In this document: piece after piece, positions 8,737 through 17,777 of the stretch
How positions within the stretch are numbered: position 1 is the stretch's first letter
How the letters are laid out: each line of letters starts with the position of its first letter
Notes under the pieces: model-generated
Database searches by the model: none
The model's input: the letters and a program-made list of their open reading frames with translations, nothing else
Told to the model about the DNA's origin: nothing
Translations under genes and position numbers: made by a program
Origin: Glaciecola sp.
GTDB lineage: Bacteria > Pseudomonadota > Gammaproteobacteria > Enterobacterales > Alteromonadaceae
Assembly: GCA_029246415.1 (NCBI GenBank)
Contig: JAQWNF010000023.1
Coordinates: forward strand, 124,001-188,000
Reading direction: 5' to 3'
Length of the DNA stretch: 64,000 nucleotides

Positions 8737-9507
8737 TTAATCTAGCGCAGTTACCAATACACATCCCCGTCCACCATCAACGGGTAAACTTGCACCAGTA
8801 ATATAAGACGCATCATCGCTAGCTAAAAAGGCAATCGCACTAGCGAGCTCATCACTGCGTCCGACTCGGCCCATTGGGATCAGTCTATTGGTGTTGTTTA
8901 GCATACCTTCGTCACTTAGCATACCGGCAGTAGCGGGAGTTTCAACTACTGCAGGGACAACAACATTAACACGGATATTTTTGCTGGCACCCTCTGCAGC
9001 GGCTGCACGAGAAAAATTAACTACCGCCGCTTTTGAAGCGCTATAACCAGCCATCATTGGGGTACCTAACTCTCCACAAATAGAGGATATATTGACAATC
9101 GCCCCACCCGTTTCCTGCATTAACCGCATCGCAGTGCGAGTGCCCCAAAAGGTCCCATCTACAGAAGTCGTAAAGTTACTATGCCAATCTTCGGTACTCG
9201 TATCAATAATGCTGCCATAGGAAAAAGCCATCGCATTATTGACCATGATATCTAACCCACCATGCTCTTTCGCTGTGTTTTCTATAGCTTGTACAAATGC
9301 AAGCTCATTACTAACATCAGCTTGCACAGCATAAGCTTTGCCGCCATCGCTGCGGATTGCAGCGACAACCTCATCAAGCGGTGCTTGACGACGACCACAG
9401 ATGATCACCGTTGCGCCTTCTTTGGCTAAGCGTTGTGCCGTTGCTGCTCCTATCCCACTTCCGCCACCGGTGACAAAAGCGATTTTATTCGTAAAACGTG
9501 CCTGCAT
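8737..9507 (-). CDS. SDR family oxidoreductase, hydroxysteroid-dehydrogenase-like
   Basis: A 256-residue classical SDR. It has VTGGGSGIGAATA for NAD(P) binding, NNAMAF in place of the usual NNAG, catalytic Ser in IVNISSICGE, Tyr/Lys in AGYSASKAAV, and a C-terminal ITGASLPVDGGRG. It is followed after 10 bp by the OYE gene. By family and context it is a hydroxysteroid dehydrogenase candidate; the position oxidised cannot be told. Its start follows AGGAGTTATCC. Confidence 0.8.
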   Translation of the reverse strand: MQARFTNKIAFVTGGGSGIGAATAQRLAKEGATVIICGRRQAPLDEVVAAIRSDGGKAYAVQADVSNELAFVQAIENTAKEHGGLDIMVNNAMAFSYGSIIDTSTEDWHSNFTTSVDGTFWGTRTAMRLMQETGGAIVNISSICGELGTPMMAGYSASKAAVVNFSRAAAAEGASKNIRVNVVVPAVVETPATAGMLSDEGMLNNTNRLIPMGRVGRSDELASAIAFLASDDASYITGASLPVDGGRGCVLVTALD

Positions 9508-9587
9508 GGATAACTCCTATTATTTTTGTAGGTAAGATGTATGAACATTTAACGATTTTTATTATTGAAATCGACCTCAAACACATC

Positions 9588-10637
9588 TTATGCATATTTG
9601 AGACTCAGCTCGCTGGTTAGAGGCACTGCCTGACAACTCAAGGTTAAATTGTTGTTTAAATCTTTTTCATCAAGTACATCGTTATTCTTAAGCTTAACTT
9701 TCCCATTAAGAATTTCGCACATACAAGATGCGCACATACCTTCACGGCACGAATAAGGCAGTTCAATACCTATTTTTTCAGCAGCATCAAGTACTGTTTC
9801 GCCTGGCTCACAAGGAATGACATAGTGTTCACCGTCTAACTCCAATTTTACAGTAGCCGCAGGGAAATCCTGAGTGTCAGTTACAGCTTCAGCATTGATA
9901 GTATTTAATGGCGAGTCATTTGTCGTTGAGGACGGTTTAGCGATAACAAAACGTTCAATATGAATCCGTTCTTTTGACATACCAGCAAGATGTAAAGCCA
10001 TCTCCATGGTATCCATAAAAGGACCAGGCCCACAAATAAAGGCTCTTGCATCGTCCATCCCCTTTGCTAAAGAAGACAATAAGGTTGTGGACGGGATACC
10101 TTGCAGTGAATCGAGTAAATGAATCACTTGTAAGCGTTCCGGATACTCAGCAGCAAGCGTTTTTAGTGTCTGTTTAAAAATGACTGATGATTCATCTCGG
10201 TTGGCATAAATCATTCGTACCTTACCGGTACCATTAACCAACACATTGCGTAAAATTGATAATATCGGTGTAACGCCACTGCCTCCTGCACACAAAAGGT
10301 GATCTTCAGATAAATCTTTACTGATGAATAGTCCTGCTGGCTGCATCACTTCAATCTGGCTGCCTGCTTTCAAGTTATCGCAAAGCCAGTTTGAGCCTCT
10401 GCCATTCACCACACGTTTCACTGTGACCCGTAACTGGTCATCAAGATGCGGCGTACTAGACATTGAATAACAGCGTTGCAACGATTCTTCGTTAAACTTA
10501 AATTTAAGGGTAATAAATTGACCCGATTGATAATTGAATTTTTCGCGCACGTCTTCTGAAATATCAAATAATATGGAATGTGCATCGGCGGTTTCTTGCA
10601 CCACTTGGGCAACTTTAAGCATGTGATAACGCGCCAT
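9588..10637 (-). CDS. kshB: KshB-like 3-ketosteroid 9-alpha-hydroxylase reductase component
   Basis: A 349-residue three-domain reductase. It has an FAD domain with RCYSMSS (55-61), an NAD domain with GGSGVTPIL (118-126) and ICGPGPFMD, and a C-terminal plant-type 2Fe-2S domain with Cys297, Cys302, Cys305 and Cys335. GSNWLCDN (81-88) is a feature I associate with KshB proteins. KshB passes electrons from NADH to the Rieske oxygenase KshA, which opens ring B together with KstD. No KshA is in the window. Phenylacetyl-CoA epoxidase reductase (PaaE) has the same layout but sits with other paa genes, which are absent here. It is divergent from an SDR across the operator at 10704. Confidence 0.8.
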   Translation of the reverse strand: MARYHMLKVAQVVQETADAHSILFDISEDVREKFNYQSGQFITLKFKFNEESLQRCYSMSSTPHLDDQLRVTVKRVVNGRGSNWLCDNLKAGSQIEVMQPAGLFISKDLSEDHLLCAGGSGVTPILSILRNVLVNGTGKVRMIYANRDESSVIFKQTLKTLAAEYPERLQVIHLLDSLQGIPSTTLLSSLAKGMDDARAFICGPGPFMDTMEMALHLAGMSKERIHIERFVIAKPSSTTNDSPLNTINAEAVTDTQDFPAATVKLELDGEHYVIPCEPGETVLDAAEKIGIELPYSCREGMCASCMCEILNGKVKLKNNDVLDEKDLNNNLTLSCQAVPLTSELSLKYA

Positions 10638-10703
10638 GATTACTCCTATAAATACTTTCTTTTAATTTGGTCTTAGGTTTTCATAAACACCACTGTGACT
10701 TCA

Positions 10704-10719
10704 TCGTCAATATGGACTA
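10704..10719. promoter_or_regulatory. Putative operator of steroid regulon, site 2
   Basis: TCGTCAATATGGACTA, in the gap between divergent kshB-like (start 10637) and SDR (start 10778) genes, matches site 1 at 14 of 16 bases. Its distance to the leftward start codon, 67 bp, equals that of site 1. Confidence 0.6.
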
Positions 10720-10777
10720 AGCATTTTCAGGCTGTATAGTAAATATTAGAGGTACCAATGGTTTTGAAGGATTATAT

Positions 10778-11530
10778 ATGCAAAGGTTTAACAATAAGGT
10801 GGTATTTATCACTGGCGCTGCTTCGGGTATAGGACGTGAGACTGCAGTTAGATTAGCGTCAGAGGGAGCCAGTCTATCGTTGTGTGATATTGATGAGAAA
10901 GGTTTAGGTGACACACAAAAAGCATGCGAAGAACAGGGTGCGAAAACCACAATTTATCGTTGTGATGTTGCTAATTATGATGAATGCGTCAATGCGATGG
11001 ATGCATGTATTTCACACTATGGTCAGCTCGACGTTTTATGCAACATTGCAGGTATAGCACAGATGCAGCATTTTACCGATATAACCCCTGCACAGTGGCA
11101 CAACATGCTTGGCGTTAATTTATCGAGCGTGTTTTATTTATGTCAATTAGCGATGCCCCATTTAATCAAAACAAAAGGCAACATTGTCAATATGGCCTCT
11201 TCAGCAGGATTGGTCGGTCAGGCTTATACATCATCTTATTGTGCCACGAAAGCGGCAGTTGTGAACTTGTCTAAATCATTGGCAATTGAATATTCCGCAC
11301 AATCGGTAAGAGTCAATGCACTATGCCCGGGTAATGTTAAGACCCCACTCGCAGCGAAACTGAATATCCCAGATGACATCGACAAACGTTTACTTGGGCG
11401 AATGTTTCCGTTGCTTGAAGCTGCACAAGCAAGTGAAATAGCTGCTGCGGTAGCATACTTAGGCTCTGATGAAGCACGGTTTATTACCGGAGCGACGTTA
11501 CCTATTGATGGTGCACAAACGGCAGGATAA
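10778..11530 (+). CDS. SDR family oxidoreductase
   Basis: A 250-residue classical SDR with ITGAASGIGRETA, CNIAGIAQ (an N-x-A-G variant), catalytic Ser in NMASSAG, and Tyr/Lys in SSYCATKAAV. The C-terminus is ITGATLPIDGAQ. The start follows a GAAGGATT ribosome site. It is transcribed alone, divergent from the kshB-like gene, and convergent with the next SDR. Likely a hydroxysteroid dehydrogenase by context; the substrate is unknown. Confidence 0.8.
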   Translation: MQRFNNKVVFITGAASGIGRETAVRLASEGASLSLCDIDEKGLGDTQKACEEQGAKTTIYRCDVANYDECVNAMDACISHYGQLDVLCNIAGIAQMQHFTDITPAQWHNMLGVNLSSVFYLCQLAMPHLIKTKGNIVNMASSAGLVGQAYTSSYCATKAAVVNLSKSLAIEYSAQSVRVNALCPGNVKTPLAAKLNIPDDIDKRLLGRMFPLLEAAQASEIAAAVAYLGSDEARFITGATLPIDGAQTAG

Positions 11531-11557
11531 AAGATTTAACTCGCATCTAATATCTAG

Positions 11558-11589
11558 TAGCTATCGACACATCTCTATGTCGATAGCTA
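11558..11589. terminator. Hairpin between convergent SDR genes
   Basis: TAGCTATCGACA and TGTCGATAGCTA form a perfect 12-bp stem with an 8-base loop, 28 bp after the rightward SDR stop and overlapping the stop codon of the leftward SDR. There is no clear T-run, so it may act as a bidirectional barrier rather than a classic terminator. Confidence 0.5.
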
Positions 11590-12379
11590 GTTGTTGCGCA
11601 TTTATGGTACGACATTGCAATTTATCAGCCTCTTTATGAGTAGCAATCCACAGTAATATGTCTGCAATTATCTCAGGCTCAACGACAGCTTGACCAAGAG
11701 CTTTAATCCCTCGATTACCCAGTGTCACACGTAGAGTTTCGGTATTAACCACTCCTGGATTAACGGTAAATGCACGTATACCTTGCTTACCATGCTCGAT
11801 ATTTATGATTCCTGATAAACGTGATACAGCTGCTTTGCCAGCACCATATGCATATCCCCACCCACCATCAATTGCAGCGATGGGCGGATCTTTTTCTCCA
11901 GCACCGGAAGTAATATTGATAATACACCCCGACTGCTGTTCAAGCATTTTAGGAATAAGCATTTGCGAAATTTGCACAGGAGCAAAAATATAAGCTTTTG
12001 ATACCTTATCTAAAGTATCAGGTGTAAGGTCTAATAACGGCACATTAAGGTCTGGCCCTTGATATATAGCATTATTGACTAATACATCTACAACGCCAAA
12101 GTGAGACAGCGTTTGTTCAACTGCAGTATGAACAGAGCTTGGGCTAAGTAAGTCCATCTTTATCGCTAGCACTTCTACACCAATTGTCTTAATCACCCTA
12201 ACAGTATCTAACAGGCTACCGACTGCATAATTGCTATGAGTTATCTTATTGCGTTGTAGTTTGTCATTATCAAACTCTCTAGCGGTGATAGCAACGTGAA
12301 ATCCAGCTTTAGCAAATGCAATTGCTGTAGATCGCCCTATTCCCCTACTAGCACCAGTAATAAAAGCAACTTTATGCAT
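11561..12379 (-). CDS. SDR family oxidoreductase, extended-loop type
   Basis: About 272 residues from the ATG at 12377-12379, which has AGGAG 10 bases upstream; a GTG three codons earlier is less likely. It has ITGASRGIGRSTA, NNAIYQGP, catalytic Ser in NITSGAG, and Tyr/Lys in YAYGAGKAAV. The insert after the glycine-rich motif (residues about 32-65) resembles SDRs of the hydroxysteroid dehydrogenase-like 2 type. It is divergent from the TonB receptor gene, with two operator-like sites between. Substrate unknown. Confidence 0.75.
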   Translation of the reverse strand: MHKVAFITGASRGIGRSTAIAFAKAGFHVAITAREFDNDKLQRNKITHSNYAVGSLLDTVRVIKTIGVEVLAIKMDLLSPSSVHTAVEQTLSHFGVVDVLVNNAIYQGPDLNVPLLDLTPDTLDKVSKAYIFAPVQISQMLIPKMLEQQSGCIINITSGAGEKDPPIAAIDGGWGYAYGAGKAAVSRLSGIINIEHGKQGIRAFTVNPGVVNTETLRVTLGNRGIKALGQAVVEPEIIADILLWIATHKEADKLQCRTINAQQLAIDIEMCR

Positions 12380-12433
12380 TGTAAACACTCCTATTTATAC
12401 CGAAAAACATACCGCAAAAAAAATCACTTACCA

Positions 12434-12449
12434 TCGTTTAAATGGACGG
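12434..12449. promoter_or_regulatory. Putative operator of steroid regulon, site 3
   Basis: TCGTTTAAATGGACGG, 55 bp upstream of the leftward SDR start, keeps the CGT...ATGGACG core of site 1. It is in the same intergenic region as site 4. Confidence 0.5.
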
Positions 12450-12593
12450 TAACAATAAATTTACAATGTGGTCTATCCAGTATAGGATGTTGTCAAGTCT
12501 CTTAACCAATATTTAAATAATTACTGTTTTTTCATAAGGTTAGATTGTTTTAGACCGAAATACTTAAAGCTTGATAAACAAGATCAAATTAAC

Positions 12594-12609
12594 TAGTCCG
12601 AATAGACGT
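12594..12609. promoter_or_regulatory. Putative operator of steroid regulon, site 4
   Basis: TAGTCCGAATAGACGT; its reverse complement ACGTCTATTCGGACTA aligns with sites 1 and 2 with both GTC/GAC arms kept. It lies 118 bp upstream of the TonB receptor start. Confidence 0.5.
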
Positions 12610-12726
12610 ATCTGTGGAAAATATTTTGTACAAAAATCACAATAACAAAAATAACATTTTGTTAACAGAACAATAAGGCGTTGATCTACTCGTCAATTGC
12701 ACAAGATATCAATCCAGGAGAATATT

Positions 12727-15066
12727 ATGAAGAATATTGGTCACCAAACTAAATATAAGTCTATTAAGCCATTAGCATTTGCGATTACTTGTGCTTTGTC
12801 GGGAAATGCTTACTCGCAGCAAGAACAACCTACCGAATCAGAAGCTGATAAAGCCTATGGTGTTGAACGTATATCAGTTACAGCACAAAAACGCGTTACG
12901 CCATTGCAAGAAACACCCATTGCGATTTCTGCATTTAACAGTGAAACTATTGAAAAACTGGGGATTGAGGATGTCTCTGATTTAAATAATCTGGCCCCAA
13001 ACACCCTAATCGTTGCTCCAATAGGCAGTGCATATAATGTCGGAGTAAATATTCGAGGTATAGGAACAGCCTCACCATCACTAGCGATAGATCCTAAAGT
13101 GGGTATTTATGTTGATGGCGTTTATTATGCGCGAAATGTAGGTGCTATTCTAAGTATTGTTGATCTAGAAAGAGTGGAAGTACTGCGTGGTCCACAAGGT
13201 ACACTTTGGGGTAAAAACACGACCGGTGGTGCCATCAGTATGGTTACAAAAGGGCCTGCTGATGAATTTGGATTTAGTCAGCGTTTCACTGTAGGAAATT
13301 TTGGATTAAAAAGTTCTCTTACTTCTATTGATACTGGAGAAAAAAATGGTTTTTCTGGTAAATTCACATACCTGAAAAGTGAAGAAGATGGTTGGGCAAC
13401 TAACGAATTTGTTGGTGCTAAAGAAAAAGATTTAGGTGCTAAAGAAACTGACGCGATTCGTATTGCTTTACAATACGAAACTGATAAATTAAAAGTTAAT
13501 TATACCTATGACAACACTGACGGAAGTGCTGTTTCAATACCTGTGCAAGTCAGTAATGTTCGTCCTTATTTTACTGACCCTACAGTACCCACTCTACATA
13601 TGGGTACGGGTGTGATGTATGGTGGTAACGTCTTTGCACAAATGTCACAAAATGAATTTACAGGTGGTCGACAAGAAATATTTGAACTTGATCAACATGG
13701 TCGAGAGTATGTAGAAATCTCAGGGCATTCATTAAATGTAGAGTGGGATTTTGCTGCAAATCATCGCTTGAAATCGATTACCTCATCCCGTAAATACTCC
13801 TCTGATATTCCAGATGGAGTTGATTCTGACGGTGGCGCTTATTTTGGGGCTGAGCTTGATGCAACATACCAGCCTACAGGTAACTTTGGCCCTATTCCTG
13901 CTTTTCATTTCTATAACAAAAAATCTCAAGAACAAAAATCTCAAGAGTTCCAATTTTTAGGAAATTTCATGGATGGTAAACTTGAATATGTTGCTGGCTA
14001 TTTCTACTTTAGTGAAGAAGGTGAAGAGAATAACCCTTGGGAAATTGGCATTTTTACAGGACAAGGTGCGAATTTATTATTTGATGATCCATTAGCTTGG
14101 GGTGGTTTTTATCAATCAAAATCTGATGCAACAGCGTTATTTGCACAAGTTAATTATGATATAAATGAAAAATTAAATGTATCAGTAGGTATTCGTAATA
14201 CCAAAGACGAAAAATCGATTACCCAACTAGCTGCTCCCGATCCTATGTTACGTAATGATAAAAGCGCTAAAGAAGATTGGAGTAAGACAGTTGGTTCAAT
14301 CGTAGCTAATTATGTACAAGACGACAATACAACTTACTATGCCTCAATCTCTCAAGGTTATGCTGCTGGCGTATATAACCCTGGTACCGTAGACCGTTTT
14401 GCTTACTTAAACCCTGCTAACATGGGGGAAGCAATTTATGATGGTAGTTTAATTCCGGGTAACCCTGAAGATACTACTGCTTATGAAGTTGGCTCAAAAA
14501 TGTTTTTATTAAACGACCGTTTAATGTTAAACACAGCCATATTCATGAACGACAATACTAACTTATTAGTCACAGTATTTGACGGTACTATTCAACGCGC
14601 TCTGAATTCGGGTGAGTCAGAAACCATTGGTTTTGAATTAGACGCGCAATTTGCAGTTACTCCTGAACTTTCACTTAGCGCGAGTTATGGCTACCGAGAT
14701 ACCGATTACTCGCTTGAGGAATTTACTGACGTAGACACCTTTTCAGCGACGTTTGGACTTGATTGGAATATTGCCGAATTTGAATATGGTAATATGAACT
14801 TGAATGTTAACTATGTGATGAACGATGACAATCAGTTTAATAACAACGATCCAACTCTAGTCGGTGAAGCGTACAATTTACTCAATGCCCGTTTGACCTT
14901 ATCTGATATTCAAGTTGGTCAAAGATCAAGTCTCAAAGTATCACTGTGGGGTAAAAATATAACTGATGAAGAATACACATTACATGGTGCAAACTTCAGT
15001 TTTTATGACACTCATGTGTATGGTACTCCAGCAAGTTTTGGTTTAGATGTTAGTTTTACTTACTAA
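12727..15066 (+). CDS. TonB-dependent outer-membrane receptor
   Basis: 779 residues from the ATG at 12727, which follows CCAGGAG. There is a signal peptide (LAFAITCALSGNAYSQQ). A plug domain begins at about residue 50 (ERISVTAQKRVTPLQETPIAISAF, ...VEVLRGPQGTLWGKNTTGGAISMVTK), then a 22-strand barrel ending in an aromatic residue (LDVSFTY). The TonB box is not obvious. The family (PRR-type TonB receptors of marine Proteobacteria) often imports hydrophobic or bulky nutrients. Here it probably imports a sterol or bile acid. The upstream gap holds two operator-like sites, and a strong terminator follows. Confidence 0.9.
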   Translation: MKNIGHQTKYKSIKPLAFAITCALSGNAYSQQEQPTESEADKAYGVERISVTAQKRVTPLQETPIAISAFNSETIEKLGIEDVSDLNNLAPNTLIVAPIGSAYNVGVNIRGIGTASPSLAIDPKVGIYVDGVYYARNVGAILSIVDLERVEVLRGPQGTLWGKNTTGGAISMVTKGPADEFGFSQRFTVGNFGLKSSLTSIDTGEKNGFSGKFTYLKSEEDGWATNEFVGAKEKDLGAKETDAIRIALQYETDKLKVNYTYDNTDGSAVSIPVQVSNVRPYFTDPTVPTLHMGTGVMYGGNVFAQMSQNEFTGGRQEIFELDQHGREYVEISGHSLNVEWDFAANHRLKSITSSRKYSSDIPDGVDSDGGAYFGAELDATYQPTGNFGPIPAFHFYNKKSQEQKSQEFQFLGNFMDGKLEYVAGYFYFSEEGEENNPWEIGIFTGQGANLLFDDPLAWGGFYQSKSDATALFAQVNYDINEKLNVSVGIRNTKDEKSITQLAAPDPMLRNDKSAKEDWSKTVGSIVANYVQDDNTTYYASISQGYAAGVYNPGTVDRFAYLNPANMGEAIYDGSLIPGNPEDTTAYEVGSKMFLLNDRLMLNTAIFMNDNTNLLVTVFDGTIQRALNSGESETIGFELDAQFAVTPELSLSASYGYRDTDYSLEEFTDVDTFSATFGLDWNIAEFEYGNMNLNVNYVMNDDNQFNNNDPTLVGEAYNLLNARLTLSDIQVGQRSSLKVSLWGKNITDEEYTLHGANFSFYDTHVYGTPASFGLDVSFTY

Positions 15067-15089
15067 GTAAAGATGCAAAATAAGTACAT

Positions 15090-15124
15090 AAAGGCCTTAA
15101 TATTAGTATTAAGGCCTTTATTTT
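15090..15124 (+). terminator. Rho-independent terminator after TonB receptor gene
   Basis: AAAGGCCTTAAT and ATTAAGGCCTTT form a perfect 12-bp stem with a six-base loop, followed by ATTTTAAGTTTTT. It lies 24 bp after the receptor stop. Confidence 0.85.
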
Positions 15125-15181
15125 AAGTTTTTATTATAGATAAATTTAGTATTACGTAAAATGTATACCGATGGAGAAAAC

Positions 15182-15931
15182 ATGAAAATATTAGTACCAG
15201 TAAAACGTGCTATCGACTATAACGTTAAAGTGCGTGTAAAAGCTGATAATTCAGGACTGGATTTAGCGAATGCAAAAATGGCGATTAATCCGTTTTGTGA
15301 AATCGCCGTTGAAGAAGCTATTCGACTGAAAGAAAAAGGTATCGCCACTGAAATTATCGCCATATCGATAGGCGATAAAGCCTGTCAGGAACAGATTCGC
15401 ACCGCATTAGCACTAGGTGCTGATCGTGGTATTCAAATTGATACGTCTGATGTATTAGATTCATTACAAGTCGCTAAATTATTACAGAAGGTAGTCGAAG
15501 AAGAGTCACCTGATTTAGTGATTTTGGGTAAGCAATCAATAGATTCTGATAATAATCAAACAGGTCAAATGTTAGCGGCATTATGTGGATTGCCTCAAGG
15601 AACGTTTGCATCCGTGGTCGATATCAATGACAACAAGGTCAATGTGACGAGAGAAGTCGATGGCGGATTACAAACCGTCGCGCTAACATTACCAGCTATA
15701 GTAACTACTGATTTACGGTTAAATGAACCGCGTTATGCCTCATTGCCGAATATCATGAAAGCCAAGCGTAAACCACTTGAGGTCAAATCTGCTGCAGATT
15801 ACGGCATTGATTTAAGCTCAAAATTGACCATTTTGAAATATGATGCGCCGGCACAACGTAAAGGTGGCGTGAAAGTAGCTAGCGTAGCAGAGCTAGTTGA
15901 TAAATTAAAAAATGAGGCAAAGGTGATTTAA
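15182..15931 (+). CDS. etfB: Electron transfer flavoprotein beta subunit
   Basis: 249 residues from the ATG at 15182, which follows TGGAGAAAAC. It has [20 protein letters not shown] at the N-terminus, [21 protein letters not shown] and the AMP-binding/recognition-loop region [21 protein letters not shown]. These are standard for EtfB. The heterodimer with EtfA takes electrons from acyl-CoA dehydrogenases and passes them to ETF-ubiquinone oxidoreductase. Placed next to the steroid cluster, it probably serves the ChsE-type dehydrogenase, but it may be the cell's only ETF. Confidence 0.95.
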   Translation: MKILVPVKRAIDYNVKVRVKADNSGLDLANAKMAINPFCEIAVEEAIRLKEKGIATEIIAISIGDKACQEQIRTALALGADRGIQIDTSDVLDSLQVAKLLQKVVEEESPDLVILGKQSIDSDNNQTGQMLAALCGLPQGTFASVVDINDNKVNVTREVDGGLQTVALTLPAIVTTDLRLNEPRYASLPNIMKAKRKPLEVKSAADYGIDLSSKLTILKYDAPAQRKGGVKVASVAELVDKLKNEAKVI

Positions 15932-16860
15932 TGACTATTTTAATTTATGCAGAGCATGATAATACTCATCTCAAGTCCGAAACCCACAAATTAGTAACTG
16001 CAGCAAAAGCAATTGGTGGTGATATACATGTGCTAGTTGCTGGTGAAAACTGTAGTGAAGTAGCCCAAAAAGCAGCTAAAATGATGGATGTAAGTAAAGT
16101 ATTGCTTGCTGACAATGCGGCTTACCACTATCAATTAGCTGAAAATATTGCTGATCTGGTTGTTGAGTTAGGGAAAGACTACAGCCACATATTGAGTGCT
16201 GCTACTACGACGGGTAAAAACTTTATGCCTCGCGTTGCTGCACTGCTTAATGTTGCGCAAATATCTGACATCATTAATGTCATCAGTGCAGATACGTTTG
16301 CACGTCCTATTTATGCAGGTAACGCCATCGCAACTGTTCAGTCGGCGGATACGATTAAAGTGATCACTGTCAGAACATCGGCATTTGATAGCGCAAGCGA
16401 GGGTAATAATGCTCCCGTTGCAGCTATTGATATCATTAAGGTGTCGAATAATTCTGAATTTGTATCTGCAGAGTTGACAGTATCTGAGCGTCCTGAGCTG
16501 ACTGCTGCTGAGGTAATTATCTCTGGTGGACGAGGAATGCAAAATGGTGAAAACTTCAAACTACTCGATGGCATCGCTGATAAATTGGGTGCCGCTATGG
16601 GTGCATCTCGTGCCGCTGTAGATGCTGGTTTTGTACCTAACGATATGCAAGTCGGACAAACGGGCAAAATTGTTGCTCCGCAATTATACATTGCAGTCGG
16701 GATATCAGGCGCTATTCAGCATTTAGCGGGCATGAAAGATTCAAAAGTGATTGTTGCCATCAACAAAGATGAAGACGCGCCTATTTTTCAGGTTGCCGAT
16801 TATGGTTTGGTTGGTGATTTGTTTGATGTGCTACCTGAACTGGAAGCCGCTTTAGAATAA
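15931..16860 (+). CDS. etfA: Electron transfer flavoprotein alpha subunit
   Basis: A 309-residue EtfA. The C-terminal FAD-binding domain shows VIISGGRGMQNGENFKLL, AAMGASRAAVDAGFVPNDMQVGQTGKIVAPQLYIAVGISGAIQH and AINKDEDAPIFQVADYGLVGD. Its ATG overlaps the etfB stop as TAATG, so the two are translationally coupled. A hairpin follows the stop. Confidence 0.95.
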   Translation: MTILIYAEHDNTHLKSETHKLVTAAKAIGGDIHVLVAGENCSEVAQKAAKMMDVSKVLLADNAAYHYQLAENIADLVVELGKDYSHILSAATTTGKNFMPRVAALLNVAQISDIINVISADTFARPIYAGNAIATVQSADTIKVITVRTSAFDSASEGNNAPVAAIDIIKVSNNSEFVSAELTVSERPELTAAEVIISGGRGMQNGENFKLLDGIADKLGAAMGASRAAVDAGFVPNDMQVGQTGKIVAPQLYIAVGISGAIQHLAGMKDSKVIVAINKDEDAPIFQVADYGLVGDLFDVLPELEAALE

Positions 16861-16873
16861 CATTTTTCTATAT

Positions 16874-16908
16874 AGCTACACTGAATTGAGATAATTTCCA
16901 GTGTAGCT
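16874..16908 (+). terminator. Hairpin after etfA
   Basis: AGCTACACTG and CAGTGTAGCT form a perfect 10-bp stem with a 15-base loop, 13 bp after the etfA stop. Only TTTA follows, so it is a weak rho-independent terminator. Confidence 0.6.
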
Positions 16909-16992
16909 TTACTAAGCGCAACAAATGATTTTTTGAAATGAATTTAAATATGCTATCAATATCACACTAAAATAAACTGGACGTGTCAGTTT

Positions 16993-17436
16993 TTAGATAA
17001 ACATATTGAGTTGTTCCAGCATATGACCAAATATGCGACCACCTCGCACAGGCTCTCCCATGATAATTTGATTACCTGCCCAACCATGATCAGTTCCATC
17101 ACCATTGGATGTTAAGGTTCGACCAAATTCTGATTGGGTAAATGTCACAACGTTCTGACTCAAACCCCGAGCTTGCAGATCCGCATCAAATCCAGCCATC
17201 GCTAGGCTTAATGTTTGCTGTAATCGTGGTAACAAATACGCTTGGTTATCATGGGCATCAAACCCTCCCAACGAAGCAAAAAATACCTGACGTGATTGCC
17301 CCAAAGTAGATTGTGCCGCAATCAATTTTGCTATTGTTTGTAATTGCAGAGCTAAATCATCGCTAGAGCCATAATCTACAGTCGTTTGCGCTATAGGTGT
17401 TAAAGCTGCGCTGAGATTAGCGTTATTTTCACGGAC
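16993..17436 (-). pseudogene. Truncated DUF1501 gene remnant (paralog of the gene at 19206-20558)
   Basis: The leftward reading frame gives VRENNANLSAALTPIAQTTV... through HGWAGNQIIMGEPVRGGRIFGHM. It aligns without frameshift to the C-terminal part of the intact DUF1501 protein nearby. After GHM it jumps straight to LEQLNMFI and stop, where the intact protein has about 50 more residues before its own QLNLFV end, so an internal in-frame deletion removed part of the C-terminus. The 5' two thirds are missing: the frame ends exactly at the left end of the IS element, and no DUF1501 sequence resumes beyond its right end. Confidence 0.85.
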
Positions 17437-17495
17437 TGGACTGCCCCAGATTTATAAACACTCTTAGGCTATTATTTTTGCATAGGAGAAACATT

Positions 17496-17777
17496 ATGAG
17501 TAATCAAAGATACAGTCCCGAATTTAAAGATGAAGCAGTACGTCAAGTTATCGATCGCGGCCATCATGTCGGTGATGTTGCCAAGAATTTAGGTATTTCC
17601 CAACATAGTTTATACAAGTGGGTTAAAGCTTGTAGGCCAGATACTTCAGTACAAAAGGAAAATGAATTACTGGATGCGAAGAAAGAAATTCTTTGATTAA
17701 GGTCTCAACTCAAAAGGACTGAAGAAGAGAGGGATATCCTAAAAAAGGCCGCAAGGTATTTTGCAAGTCAACCCTAG
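17496..17777 (+). pseudogene. IS3-family OrfA (helix-turn-helix), nonsense mutated
   Basis: The frame starts MSNQRYSPEFKDEAVRQVID with the usual helix-turn-helix (VGDVAKNLGISQHSLYKW). It is stopped by TGA at 17694-17696. Reading through gives RLRSQLKRTEEERDILKKAARYFASQP, the expected leucine-zipper end of OrfA, with stop at 17775. A single C-to-T change at CGA explains the break. Confidence 0.85.

Noticed and set aside
12469-12487. GTCTATCCAGTATAGGA, a loose palindrome near the TonB promoter
   Set aside because: It resembles the cluster operator only in GTCTAT, and its arms and spacing differ, so I did not count it as a site.
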